NCBI RefSeq assembly: GCF_014204865.1
Contig: NZ_JACHMG010000001.1
Coordinates: 6,164,501-6,228,500 of the forward strand
DNA from: Amycolatopsis jiangsuensis
Lineage (GTDB): Bacteria; Actinomycetota; Actinomycetes; Mycobacteriales; Pseudonocardiaceae
DNA: 64,000 nt
Reading direction: 5' to 3'
Part shown: piece by piece, positions 44,942-53,530 of the stretch
Layout of the letters: each line of letters opens with the position of its first letter
How positions within the stretch are numbered: position 1 is the first letter of the stretch
The notes under the pieces: model-generated
What the model was told of the DNA's origin: nothing
Database searches by the model: none
The model's input: only the letters and a program-made list of their open reading frames with translations
Position numbers and translations under genes: made by a program

Positions 44942-45526
44942 TCACGCCCCCAGATACGCGTCGAGCGTCACGGCCAGTGCTGCTTCGGGAGACGGTGCGA
45001 AGCTCGCCTCCGCCAAGCCACCCCACAGCCACAGCTGCGCGAGGCCGTGCAACGCAGCCCACAGCGACGCGGCGACGAGGCGTGGATCTGCTTCGGTGCG
45101 TACGCCGCCTTCGCCCGCTTCGGCGAGGTGGAGCTGGACGAGCTCCGCGAAGTAGTCGAAGACCGCGCTGCTGGCCGTGACGAGCTGTGGCTCTTCCGAG
45201 TCGATCAGGTCGCGGCGGAACATCAGCTCGAACATCGCCGGGTTGGCGAGCGCGAAGTCGACGTACGCGTGGCAGGCGGCGGTCAGGCGTACGCGCGGTG
45301 TCCCGGCGGGTAGGCGTGTGCTGTGTCCGAGCAGCTGTGTGAAGCCGACTGCCGCGACTGCCGACAGTAGTTCGGCACGGCCGGAGAAGTGCCGTAGCGG
45401 AGCACCGTGCGAGACTCCGGCGGCCTTCGCGATCCCGCGCAACGTCACGGCCTCCACGCCCGAGCCGGTGAGCAGTTCCGTGGCGGTGCGGATCAGTCGT
45501 TGCCGAGCAGTCAACGTCCGGTTCAC
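44942..45526 (-). CDS. TetR family transcriptional regulator
   Basis: A 194-residue repressor with HTH at about 24-50 (VTLRGIAKAAGVSHGAPLRH, FSGRAELLSAVAA) and a TetR_C domain (HAYVDFALANPAMFELMFRR). Its GTG lies within the stop codon of the SGNH hydrolase gene (GTGA), so the two are coupled. It converges on the HxlR gene with only seven bases between. A palindrome upstream of the SGNH gene at 46366 is its likely site. Confidence 0.88.
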   Translation of the reverse strand: MNRTLTARQRLIRTATELLTGSGVEAVTLRGIAKAAGVSHGAPLRHFSGRAELLSAVAAVGFTQLLGHSTRLPAGTPRVRLTAACHAYVDFALANPAMFELMFRRDLIDSEEPQLVTASSAVFDYFAELVQLHLAEAGEGGVRTEADPRLVAASLWAALHGLAQLWLWGGLAEASFAPSPEAALAVTLDAYLGA

Positions 45527-46308
45527 ACCTGTGCTTCGGAAAAGACCACGGGCAGCAGGTCGGGTCGCTTCGGCAGGAAACCGTCGCCAGGGCTGCGGCC
45601 GGTGAGCTGGTTGCGGAGCCGGGTGACGCCCACCGGCAGCACCTCCTGCCACACCCATTGCAGATCGGCGAGGCGGCTCGAACGGGACGGCAGCCCGGGC
45701 AGCGGACGCAGCCAGCCCTCGTCGTGCGGTACGCCGAGCCGGTCGAGCACGTGCCCGGCCACCCGCAGGTGCCCGGCCTGGGACAGGTGCAGCCGGTCCG
45801 CGCCGAAGTAGCGGGAATCGTGGGCGGCCTGGTCCGGCCACAGGTCCACGAGCGTGGCGCCGTAGCTGACCGACGCCTCGCGGATGGCGTCGTTGAGCGC
45901 GGTGATCCGCGGGCGCATCCGCCGGCCGAACGGCATCCGGTGCGCGATGTCGCTCAGGGTGAAGGTGACCACCGCCGGCGCGATCTGTGTGCACCGCCGG
46001 ATCGCGGCGTCCACCCGGCGCGCGACCGTGCGGGCGTCCCAGCCGCGGGTCATCACGTCGTTGCCTCCGCCGAACAAGGCGATCAGGTCGGGCTCGTGCC
46101 GCTGCGCGGCGGGCAGCTGCTCGGCGGTGATCTGGTCCAGCCGCCGTCCGCGCACCGCGAGGTTGGCGTAGCGGAACCCGGGATCGTCCTCGGCCAGCCG
46201 GTTCGCCACGAAGTCCGCCCAGCCGCGGTACTGGCTCCGGTCGGGGTACGGGTCGTCCAAGCCCTCGGCGCAGCTGTCGCCGACGGTGACGAAAGTGCGG
46301 TAGCCCAT
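45523..46308 (-). CDS. SGNH/GDSL-type esterase
   Basis: A 261-residue hydrolase. Block I is FVTVGDSCAEGL with the nucleophile Ser, block III is ALFGGGNDVMTRG, and block V is GADRLHLSQAGH with the catalytic Asp and His. No signal peptide is visible, so it is cytoplasmic and acts on an unknown ester. The ATG at 46308 has GGGGAG upstream. It is followed by a coupled TetR gene and diverges from an epimerase-like gene. Confidence 0.88.
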   Translation of the reverse strand: MGYRTFVTVGDSCAEGLDDPYPDRSQYRGWADFVANRLAEDDPGFRYANLAVRGRRLDQITAEQLPAAQRHEPDLIALFGGGNDVMTRGWDARTVARRVDAAIRRCTQIAPAVVTFTLSDIAHRMPFGRRMRPRITALNDAIREASVSYGATLVDLWPDQAAHDSRYFGADRLHLSQAGHLRVAGHVLDRLGVPHDEGWLRPLPGLPSRSSRLADLQWVWQEVLPVGVTRLRNQLTGRSPGDGFLPKRPDLLPVVFSEAQV

Positions 46309-46365
46309 GGCGAACTCCCCTCGTAACCCTTGATTCACCTGCTGGCCACTGTGTAGCAAACTTCT

Positions 46366-46380
46366 GTAGACGCTGTCTAC
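46366..46380. promoter_or_regulatory. Palindromic operator GTAGAC-GCT-GTCTAC
   Basis: A perfect 6-bp inverted repeat with a 3-base spacer, in the 89-bp gap between the SGNH hydrolase-tetR operon and the divergent epimerase-like gene, 17 bp upstream of the latter's ATG. The TetR protein at 44942-45526 is the likely ligand-controlled binder. Confidence 0.65.
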
Positions 46381-46397
46381 CTGGAAGGATCAGGGGT

Positions 46398-47309
46398 ATG
46401 AAGATCCTCGTTGTGGGTGGTAGCGGCCTGCTGGGCCGGCACGTGCTCGATGAACTCCGACTGCGTGGCCACGAGACGACCGCGGTGGCGCGTACGGCGC
46501 GCGAAGGTGTCGACCGGGTCCTCGACGTCGCGAAGGCGTCCCATGAGGAGTTGCGCGAGCTGCTCTCCGGACACGACGGTCTCGTCTTCGCCGGTGGCAT
46601 GGATGACCGGGTAGTCGGCAAGGGGCCGGTCGAGCCACGGCTGTACGCGGGCAATGTCACGCCCGTCGCCGCGTTGATGCGCGCGGCGCGCGAAGCAGGC
46701 TGTACGCGGGCGGCTGTGCTCGCCTCGTACTACACGTACTTCGACCGTGTGCATCCCGAGTGGGGGCTTGCCGCGAAGCATCCGTACGTGCGTAGCCGGC
46801 TGGAGCAGGCGCGCGTCGCCCGGGAAACGGCCGGGCCGGGTCTGCCGGTCGCGATGATCGAGGTGCCGTTCGTCTTCGGCGTCGCGTCCGGGCGTGTGCC
46901 GCAGTGGTCGGTGCCGGTGGTGAAGTGGGTGCGTTCGTCCGCGCCGCTGTTCGCGCCGCCGGGCGGTAGCGCCGCCACGAGCGCGCGGGGCGTCGGCGTG
47001 GTGACTGCGGACGCGCTGGAACAGGCGTCCGGCGCAGACGTTCCGGTGGTCGAGGAAAACCTGCGGTGGAACGACATGCTCGGCCGGATGGCGCGGGCCG
47101 CCGGCCGTCCGCGGCCGGTACGGGGAGCGCCGGCCGGAGTGCTGCGTGCGATGTTCCGGCTCGGCGGCAGGCTGAACGCGCTCACCGGCAAACGCCCGGG
47201 CCTCACCGTCGAGCACATGGACAGCCTGCTGCTGCGAGAGCTGTTCGTGGACCCGTCCCATCCACGCGCGCTCGACGAGGAGATCCGGGAGACGGCGACC
47301 GCCGGCTAA
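46398..47309 (+). CDS. NAD-dependent epimerase/dehydratase-like protein
   Basis: A 303-residue extended SDR. MKILVVGGSGLLGRHVLDEL has the GxxGxxG motif at 8-14. RAAVLASYYTYFDRV holds the expected serine strand, but the YxxxK motif is not obvious, so it may bind a nucleotide without classical dehydrogenase activity. GGAAGGA precedes the ATG. It is probably controlled by the palindrome just upstream. The 3' end overlaps the convergent GAF regulator by 4 bp. Confidence 0.85.
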   Translation: MKILVVGGSGLLGRHVLDELRLRGHETTAVARTAREGVDRVLDVAKASHEELRELLSGHDGLVFAGGMDDRVVGKGPVEPRLYAGNVTPVAALMRAAREAGCTRAAVLASYYTYFDRVHPEWGLAAKHPYVRSRLEQARVARETAGPGLPVAMIEVPFVFGVASGRVPQWSVPVVKWVRSSAPLFAPPGGSAATSARGVGVVTADALEQASGADVPVVEENLRWNDMLGRMARAAGRPRPVRGAPAGVLRAMFRLGGRLNALTGKRPGLTVEHMDSLLLRELFVDPSHPRALDEEIRETATAG

Positions 47310-48778
47310 CGCAGTCGCGCGCGGTGGGCGCGGGCCACCGCCAGCCGCGGATCGGTGTGGTCCAACGCCGCGCACAGCGCATCGAGCACTTCGACATCGT
47401 CCGCGCCGCAAGAGGTTTCCCAGAACGACCACAGGTTTTCCGGGGCGTCGCTGTTCAGCACCAGCCGGCGGACCTGCGCGGTGATCGACTCGCGTTCCTC
47501 CAGGATCGCGGGCGATTCCGAACCGGGCAGCAGCGGACCGCGGAAGCAGCGGGCGGCCGCGCCGGCGTCGCCGCGGCGCAAGGCGGTCCGCGCGCGCAGG
47601 AAGTCCGCGTCGAGGTCGGCGGCCAGCCGGTACGGCCGGGTCTGCACCACGCCGGTGCCGAGCTGGGTGCGCAGGCGGTGGATCTCCGCGCGCACGGTGA
47701 CCGGGTTCCCGCTTTCTCCGTACAGCTGCAAGGCCAGCTGCTCGGCCGAGAGCCCCCGTGGATGCAGCGCGAGCAGCGTGAGCAATTCCGCGTGGCGCAA
47801 GGTGAACGGGATGTCCCGGCCGTCCACAGTGGTCGAACCGGCGCCGTCGGTGAGGTATTCCAGCAGGAGTCTGCGGCGGGGAGCCGCGCCGGTCGTGGCC
47901 ACGCGCAGCAGGAAACCCTCGTCGAGCGGGTCGACGGTGGCGATGCGGCCGTCCGGCAGGGTCACCGTGCCTCCGCCGCGCCGAACCTCCACAGTGGAGG
48001 GAAGCAGGCAGGCCTCGGTCGCCAGCACCCGGCCGCCGGCGGAAAGCAGTGCGCCGGGGCGGCCGCGAAGTGCTTCCAGATGGCGCATGTTGGCCCGGCG
48101 CATCTTCTCGTCCCGCACCGCAAGCTGGGCGCGCAGCCGTCCTTCGGCGAGCTGGGCGCTGGCCGTGACCAGCGCCAGCATCGCCGGGTGCACGGTACGC
48201 AGCGGCCCGGTCACGTCGATCGACCCCAGCAGCGCGCCGGTGTCCGGATCGCGCACCGGAGCCGCGGCGCACGTCCAGTTGTGATAGCGCCGGACCAGAT
48301 GCTCGGCGGAGTAGATCTGCACCGGTTCGCCGGTGGCCAGCGCGGTGCCCATCGCGTTCGTGCCGGTGGCCTCCTCGCTCCACCGGGTGCCCTCGGCGAG
48401 GGAGAGGCTGTCCGCACGCAGCAGCACGCCGGTGGCGCCCTCGCGCCACAGCACCAGGCCGTCCGCGTCGGTCACCACCATCATGTGCTCGGCGTCTTCG
48501 GCGATGCTCACCAGCGTTTCCCGCAGCAGCGGGAGCACCGCGGCGAGCGGATGCCCGGCACGCAGGTCGTTCAGCTCCGCCCGTTCGAAGACCAGCGGGG
48601 CCTCGCCCTGCTCCGGATCGACCCGCGCGGCGAGCGAGCGCTCCCAGGACTCGGAGACCACCGACCGCGGCGAACGCGGCGACGGCACCCCGGTGAGCAC
48701 CGCGTCACGGACACGCTGAAGCAGCCGCGCGTAGGACTCCGGATCGCGCAGCAGGTCGGATTCGGGCCGCTCCGCCAC
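47306..48778 (-). CDS. AcoR-like GAF-domain transcriptional regulator
   Basis: A regulator of about 490 residues. The N-terminal half resembles AcoR-type sensors: [72 protein letters not shown]. No sigma-54 AAA+ domain follows. Instead the C-terminus has a winged-helix segment ([38 protein letters not shown]). It diverges from the aldehyde dehydrogenase gene, so control of aldehyde or acetoin/ethanol oxidation is likely. The start is uncertain: the GTG at 48778 is used, with a GTG at 48805 possible. Confidence 0.82.
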   Translation of the reverse strand: MAERPESDLLRDPESYARLLQRVRDAVLTGVPSPRSPRSVVSESWERSLAARVDPEQGEAPLVFERAELNDLRAGHPLAAVLPLLRETLVSIAEDAEHMMVVTDADGLVLWREGATGVLLRADSLSLAEGTRWSEEATGTNAMGTALATGEPVQIYSAEHLVRRYHNWTCAAAPVRDPDTGALLGSIDVTGPLRTVHPAMLALVTASAQLAEGRLRAQLAVRDEKMRRANMRHLEALRGRPGALLSAGGRVLATEACLLPSTVEVRRGGGTVTLPDGRIATVDPLDEGFLLRVATTGAAPRRRLLLEYLTDGAGSTTVDGRDIPFTLRHAELLTLLALHPRGLSAEQLALQLYGESGNPVTVRAEIHRLRTQLGTGVVQTRPYRLAADLDADFLRARTALRRGDAGAAARCFRGPLLPGSESPAILEERESITAQVRRLVLNSDAPENLWSFWETSCGADDVEVLDALCAALDHTDPRLAVARAHRARLR

Positions 48779-48810
48779 CCGTCCCAGGGTAGAGACCCAG
48801 CTCACATGCC

Positions 48811-48832
48811 TGCAACGTCCGTGCAACGTTGC
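48811..48832. promoter_or_regulatory. Repeat/palindrome between GAF regulator and aldehyde dehydrogenase
   Basis: TGCAACGT occurs twice (48811 and 48822), and the second copy extends to the palindrome GCAACGTTGC. It lies 53 bp upstream of the dehydrogenase ATG and is a good candidate site for the divergent regulator. Confidence 0.55.
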
Positions 48833-48884
48833 CCGGCCTACGGTCGCCGCCGACCGTCACCGACCAGCAACGAGGCAGGACAAG

Positions 48885-50408
48885 ATGGCCGTTTTCGCCG
48901 CACCGAACACCGACGGCGCCGTCGTCGACTACGAGAGCCGCTACGACCACTACATCGGCGGCGAGTACGTCGCTCCGGCGGGCGGGCAGTATTTCGAGAA
49001 CCCGACGCCGGTCACCGGCCGGACCTTCACCGAGATTGCGCGGGGCACGGCGGCCGACATCGAGAAGGCGCTCGACGCGGCCGAAGGGGCCGCGCCGGCC
49101 TGGGGCCGCACGTCGGTCGAGGAACGTTCCGGGGTGCTGCTCAAGATCGCCGACCGGATGGAGCAGAACCTCGAGCGGATCGCGGTCGCCGAAGCCTGGG
49201 AGAACGGCAAGGCGGTACGGGAGACCCTCGCGGCCGACATCCCGCTGGCGATCGACCACTTCCGCTACTTCGCCGGCGCGCTGCGCGGCCAGGAGGGCGG
49301 GATCTCGCAGATCGACGAGCACACCGTCGCCTACCACTTCCACGAACCGCTCGGCGTGGTCGGCCAGATCATCCCGTGGAACTTCCCGATCCTGATGGCG
49401 GTGTGGAAGCTCGCGCCGGCACTGGCCGCGGGCAACGCCGTGGTGCTGAAGCCCGCGGAGCAGACGCCGGCCTCGATCCACCTGCTCATGTCGATCATCG
49501 GCGACCTCATTCCGCCGGGCGTGGTGAACATCGTCAACGGCTTCGGCGTGGAGGCGGGCAAACCGCTCGCGTCGAGCAACCGCGTGCGGAAGGTCGCGTT
49601 CACCGGGGAAACCACCACCGGGCGGCTGATCCTGCAGTACGCCAGCGAGAACATCATCCCGGTCACGGTGGAGCTCGGCGGCAAGAGCCCGAACATCTTC
49701 TTCGACGACGTCGCCGCGCAGAACGACGCGTTCTACGACAAGGCGCAGGAAGGCTTCGCGCTCTTCGCGCTGAACCAGGGCGAGGTCTGCACCTGCCCGT
49801 CGCGCGCGCTGATCCAGTCCGGCATCTACGACCGGTTCCTCGGCGACGGCGTCGAGCGGGTGAAGAAGATCAAGCAGGGCAATCCGCTGGACACCGAGAC
49901 CCAGGTCGGTGCGCAGGCCTCCAACGACCAGCTGGAGAAGATCCTGTCCTACATCGACATCGGCAAACAGGAGGGCGCGAAGGTGCTCACCGGCGGGGGA
50001 AAGGCCGACCTCGGCGGCGACCTCGCCGGCGGCTACTACGTGCAGCCGACGGTGTTCGAGGGCGACAACAAGATGCGCGTCTTCCAGGAGGAGATCTTCG
50101 GCCCGGTGGTGTCCGTGGCGAAGTTCGACGACTACGCGGACGCACTCAAGATCGCCAACGACACCCTCTACGGCCTCGGCGCCGGGGTGTGGTCGCGCGA
50201 CGGCAACACCGCCTACCGCGCCGGGCGCGACATTCAGGCCGGCCGGGTATGGGTGAACAACTACCACGCCTACCCCGCGCACGCGGCCTTCGGCGGCTAC
50301 AAGGCCTCCGGGATCGGGCGGGAGAACCACAAGATGATGCTGGACCACTACCAGCAGACGAAGAACCTGCTCGTCTCCTACTCCGACCAGGCGCTGGGCT
50401 TCTTCTGA
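48885..50408 (+). CDS. NAD-dependent aldehyde dehydrogenase (ExaC/AcoD-like)
   Basis: A 507-residue enzyme that oxidises acetaldehyde or similar aldehydes to acids. [20 protein letters not shown] is the cofactor and catalytic-Asn region, and [17 protein letters not shown] carries the general-base Glu. The nucleophile Cys lies in [16 protein letters not shown], the E-V-C-T form of the ExaC/acetaldehyde group. [20 protein letters not shown] closes the active site. AGGACAAG precedes the ATG. The stop overlaps the DUF779 start by one base. It diverges from an AcoR-like regulator. Confidence 0.95.
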   Translation: MAVFAAPNTDGAVVDYESRYDHYIGGEYVAPAGGQYFENPTPVTGRTFTEIARGTAADIEKALDAAEGAAPAWGRTSVEERSGVLLKIADRMEQNLERIAVAEAWENGKAVRETLAADIPLAIDHFRYFAGALRGQEGGISQIDEHTVAYHFHEPLGVVGQIIPWNFPILMAVWKLAPALAAGNAVVLKPAEQTPASIHLLMSIIGDLIPPGVVNIVNGFGVEAGKPLASSNRVRKVAFTGETTTGRLILQYASENIIPVTVELGGKSPNIFFDDVAAQNDAFYDKAQEGFALFALNQGEVCTCPSRALIQSGIYDRFLGDGVERVKKIKQGNPLDTETQVGAQASNDQLEKILSYIDIGKQEGAKVLTGGGKADLGGDLAGGYYVQPTVFEGDNKMRVFQEEIFGPVVSVAKFDDYADALKIANDTLYGLGAGVWSRDGNTAYRAGRDIQAGRVWVNNYHAYPAHAAFGGYKASGIGRENHKMMLDHYQQTKNLLVSYSDQALGFF

Positions 50409-50779
50409 TGAGTGAGCGGGTGGACCTGACACCGGCCGCCGCGGACCTGCTGCGGCGGCTGGTGCCGGCCCACGGCCCGGTGATGTTCCACCAGTCCGGC
50501 GGCTGCTGCGACGGCAGTGCCCCGATGTGTTACCCGGCAGGCGAATTCAAGGTCGGCGAGCGCGACGTGCACCTCGGCGACCTGACCGTTGACGGCATCG
50601 AGGATGTGCCGGTGTGGATGTCCGGACCGCAGTTCGAGTACTGGAAGCACACGCATCTCACCATCGACGTCGTGCCCGGCCGCGGTAGCGGGTTCTCCTT
50701 GGAGGCCCCGGAAGGAGTGCGGTTCCTGATCCGGTCCCGGCTGTTCAGCGACGAGGAATCGGCGCGGCTGAACGGCTGA
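50408..50779 (+). CDS. DUF779 family protein
   Basis: A 123-residue protein often encoded beside aldehyde dehydrogenases. FHQSGGCCDGSAPMCYPAGE is the family's Cys-rich signature, suggesting a metal or redox role, and VPVWMSGPQFEYWKHTHLTI is the second hallmark. Translation is coupled to the dehydrogenase (TGATG). Its function is not established; association with aldehyde detoxification is from gene context. The 3' end overlaps the convergent M20 peptidase gene by 35 bp. Confidence 0.93.
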   Translation: MSERVDLTPAAADLLRRLVPAHGPVMFHQSGGCCDGSAPMCYPAGEFKVGERDVHLGDLTVDGIEDVPVWMSGPQFEYWKHTHLTIDVVPGRGSGFSLEAPEGVRFLIRSRLFSDEESARLNG

Positions 50780-52151
50780 GCGCCCGCTGTCCGAGGGCGT
50801 GGAACAAGCCGGTGGCGAGCACGAGCCCTTCCCGGGCGATGGGTGCGAGCAGGTGCTCGTCCGGCGCGTGCTGCAGGCAGCCGGGGTACGAATGCGGCAG
50901 CCAGAGCGTGGGCAGGCCGAGGACGTCGGTGAACACGTGGTTGGGCAGGCCGCCGCCGAAGCTCGGCAGGAGCGCGACCGGGCCGGGGGAGAGTTCGGCG
51001 AGCACGGCTCGGGCCCACCGGACCCACGGGTCCTCGACTGGCGTGCGGCTGGCGCGGTAGCTGCTTTCCACGGTCACCCGAACCATCGGAAAGCCTTGTG
51101 CCGCAAGGTGCTTCGTGACGGCGCCGGCCACCGCCGCGACGTCGGTGCCGGTCACGTAACGCAGTTGCAGCATCGCCCGCGCCCGGCCCGGGATCGCGTT
51201 CACCGGACGGTCGATGTCGGCCGCGCCGAGCGACAGGACTTCCAGGGTGTTCCAGCCGTACAGCCGTTCGGCGGGGCTCAGCCCGGGCGCTCCCCAGCCC
51301 TCGTCCGGAACCGGGTCGCCCGGCGTGTTCGCGACCGTGACGCCCTCGAGCGCCTCTCGCACGGTCTCCGGGAGGCGCTCAGGCAGCAGCTCGGGCACCT
51401 GGATTCGGCCGTGGCCGTCGACCAGGCAGGAAATCGCGCCGGCCAGCGTGGTCGCGGGGTTGCGCAGCAGCCCGCCCCAGTTGCCGGAGTGGTAGGCGTC
51501 CGGGCGCAGATCCACGTCGAGGGCGATCCGGACGCTGCCGCGGGCGCCGAGGAACAGCGTCGGCGTCGCCGCGTCCAGGCGGGGACCGTCGGAGGCGATG
51601 AGAACGTCGGCCCGCAGGAGTTCGTCGTGCTGCTCGGCGAATTCGGTCAGACCGGGGGAGCCGATCTCCTCGCCGGTCTCGAAGAGGAACTTGAGGTTGA
51701 ACCCGAGAGCGCCCTGATGCTCCAGCAGCAGCCGCAACGCCGTCAGGGTGATCAGGTGCTGGCCCTTGTTGTCCGCGGCGCCTCGGCCGTACCAGCGGTC
51801 GCCGTCGGCGGTCAGGGTCCACGGATCGCGGTCCTCGCTCCACTGTCCGGCGTGTCCGTCGACCACGTCGGCATGGCCGTAGCACAACAGGGTCGGCAGC
51901 TCCGGCGACTCCAGCCGCGTCCCGACGAGGAACGGCCCGCCCGCCGGATCGGGGTTCGGGTGCACCTCGGTCGCGCAGCCGAGCGCGGCCAGCCGTGGCG
52001 TCAGGACTTCGGACAGGTAGGTCTCGATCGCGGCTCGGCCCTCCGGACGATCGCTCACCGTCGGATGGCCGACCAGGACGGCCAGTTCGCCGAAGAAGCG
52101 ACCGGAGTCGACGTGCCGGCGGGCTTCGGCGAGCAGTTCGTCGGGGATCAC
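50745..52151 (-). CDS. M20 family metallopeptidase (dipeptidase-like)
   Basis: A 468-residue zinc peptidase or deacylase. Metal ligands: CYGHADVV (His), WYGRGAADNKGQ (Asp), ETGEEIGSPG (catalytic and metal Glu), LIASDGPRLD (Asp), and the C-terminal His in LQHAPDEHL. The dimerisation domain lies between (LFLGARGSVRIALDVDLRPD, AYHSGNWGGLLRNPATTLAG). It matches the carnosinase/dipeptidase branch. It has no signal peptide and is probably cytoplasmic. The gene stands alone. Confidence 0.92.
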   Translation of the reverse strand: MIPDELLAEARRHVDSGRFFGELAVLVGHPTVSDRPEGRAAIETYLSEVLTPRLAALGCATEVHPNPDPAGGPFLVGTRLESPELPTLLCYGHADVVDGHAGQWSEDRDPWTLTADGDRWYGRGAADNKGQHLITLTALRLLLEHQGALGFNLKFLFETGEEIGSPGLTEFAEQHDELLRADVLIASDGPRLDAATPTLFLGARGSVRIALDVDLRPDAYHSGNWGGLLRNPATTLAGAISCLVDGHGRIQVPELLPERLPETVREALEGVTVANTPGDPVPDEGWGAPGLSPAERLYGWNTLEVLSLGAADIDRPVNAIPGRARAMLQLRYVTGTDVAAVAGAVTKHLAAQGFPMVRVTVESSYRASRTPVEDPWVRWARAVLAELSPGPVALLPSFGGGLPNHVFTDVLGLPTLWLPHSYPGCLQHAPDEHLLAPIAREGLVLATGLFHALGQRALSRSAAPIPRR

Positions 52152-52236
52152 GGGGTCTCCTGGGGTCGGGTCCGGCTGTGCCGGGCAGCTTACGTGCGGA
52201 TGGAGAAAACCCGGGTAACTATCCGAACGATCGTGC

Positions 52237-52242
52237 TATTTT
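52237..52242 (+). promoter_or_regulatory. Probable -10 box of a leaderless MOSC gene
   Basis: TATTTT ends six bases before the MOSC ATG, in an otherwise GC-rich surround, and no Shine-Dalgarno exists. This fits a leaderless mRNA. Confidence 0.45.
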
Positions 52243-52248
52243 ATCGGC

Positions 52249-52935
52249 ATGCTGTCGTTGGAGAACGTCTATGTGGGGGAACCGCAGGTGCTCGGCCACC
52301 GGCGAGCGGAGCCGGTGCTGAGCGCGATCCGCAAGGCCAGGGTCGCCGAACCGGAGCTGGCGCTGTCCGAGCTGAACCTGGACGGGGACCGCCAGGCCGA
52401 CCTGACCGTGCACGGCGGTGTCGACAAAGCGGTTTACGTCTATCCGGCCGGGCACTACGCGGACTGGGTGGCCGACGGGTTCGAGGTGAGCCGCGGCGAC
52501 TTCGGCGAGAACCTGTCGCTGTCCGGTGCGGCCGAGGACGACGTGCGGATCGGGGACGTCTGGGCGTGGGGAGACGCGCTGGTCCAGGTGTCCCAGCCGC
52601 GGAGTCCGTGCTTCAAGCTCGCCATGCGCACCGGCCGCAAGGACGTCGTCCCGGCGATGCTCGACACCGGCCGGTGCGGCTGGTACCTGCGGGTGCTCAA
52701 GTCCGGCACGGTGCCCACGTCCGGTCCGGTCGAGGTGGTGGAGCGCTCGGCCGGCCCGACTGTCGCCGAGGTGGTCGTGGTCGCGCACGTCAACTACGCC
52801 CAGCTGCCCGCCGAGCGGGTCGAGCCCGCGCTGGAGCTGGCCGGACGGATCCTGTCCGCACCCGCGCTGGCCGAGTCCTACCGGTCCGGCCCGCTGTCCA
52901 CAGTGGAGCGTTGGCGGGCCCGCCGTGCCGGTTGA
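52249..52935 (+). CDS. MOSC domain protein (YiiM-like)
   Basis: A 228-residue MOSC protein. DLTVHGGVDKAVYVYPAGHY and FEVSRGDFGENLSLSG are the conserved core. The expected Cys is in QVSQPRSPCFKLAMRTGR, which suggests molybdenum-cofactor handling or reduction of N-hydroxylated bases as in YiiM. No other Moco genes are in the window. It overlaps the following TetR gene by 11 bp, so the two are one operon. Confidence 0.9.
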   Translation: MLSLENVYVGEPQVLGHRRAEPVLSAIRKARVAEPELALSELNLDGDRQADLTVHGGVDKAVYVYPAGHYADWVADGFEVSRGDFGENLSLSGAAEDDVRIGDVWAWGDALVQVSQPRSPCFKLAMRTGRKDVVPAMLDTGRCGWYLRVLKSGTVPTSGPVEVVERSAGPTVAEVVVVAHVNYAQLPAERVEPALELAGRILSAPALAESYRSGPLSTVERWRARRAG

Positions 52936-53530
52936 CGGCCGGGTCGCCAGGGGAGACGCGACGCGCCGCCTGGTGCTGCGCCGGGCGGTGGACGTCGCGT
53001 CCGTGCACGGGCTCGCCGGCCTTTCGGTCGGCGGGCTGGCCGGCGAGCTGGGGCTGAGCAAAAGCGGCGTGTTCGCGCTGTTCGGGTCCAAAGAGGACCT
53101 ACAACTCGCGGCTGTCGAAGCGGCGCAGGGCATTTTCGCGGAACATGTACTCGCGCCCGCACGCGCGACGCCGGACGGGCTGCCCCGGCTGCGGGTGCTC
53201 TGCGAGAGCTGGCTGGACTACTCGCAGCAGCGTGTCTTTCCTGGTGGTTGCTTCTTCTTCAACGTCAGCGCGGAGTTCGACGCTCAGCCGGGCCGGGTCC
53301 GGGACGCGATCGCCGCGATGGGCCGGGCGTTCCTGGCCGAAATCCGCGCATGCGCTGCCGAGGCCGTGTCCCTCGGCCAGCTCGACGCGGATCCGGAGCT
53401 GCTCGCGTTCGAACTGCACGCGCTCGGCCGGGCGGCCAACGCCGACGCGATGCTGCACGGCAGCGCCGAGCCGTACCGGCTGGCGCGCCGTGCCGTCGCC
53501 GCGCGGCTGGCTCAAGGCCAGTCGACCTGA
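52925..53530 (+). CDS. TetR family transcriptional regulator
   Basis: A 201-residue repressor. LSVGGLAGELGLSKSGVFAL with FGSKEDLQLAAVEAA is the HTH, and PRLRVLCESWLDYSQQRVFP followed by GGCFFFN is the TetR_C_6-like ligand domain. The GTG at 52925 lies inside the end of the MOSC gene. It probably regulates its own operon. The 3' end overlaps the convergent hexosaminidase gene by 19 bp. Confidence 0.88.
   Translation: MPVDGRVARGDATRRLVLRRAVDVASVHGLAGLSVGGLAGELGLSKSGVFALFGSKEDLQLAAVEAAQGIFAEHVLAPARATPDGLPRLRVLCESWLDYSQQRVFPGGCFFFNVSAEFDAQPGRVRDAIAAMGRAFLAEIRACAAEAVSLGQLDADPELLAFELHALGRAANADAMLHGSAEPYRLARRAVAARLAQGQST

Noticed and set aside
47066..50779. A 1237-codon plus-strand frame spanning the GAF regulator and the aldehyde dehydrogenase
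   Set aside because: Only its last part (the DUF779 protein) is real; the rest runs antisense or out of frame to well-supported genes.
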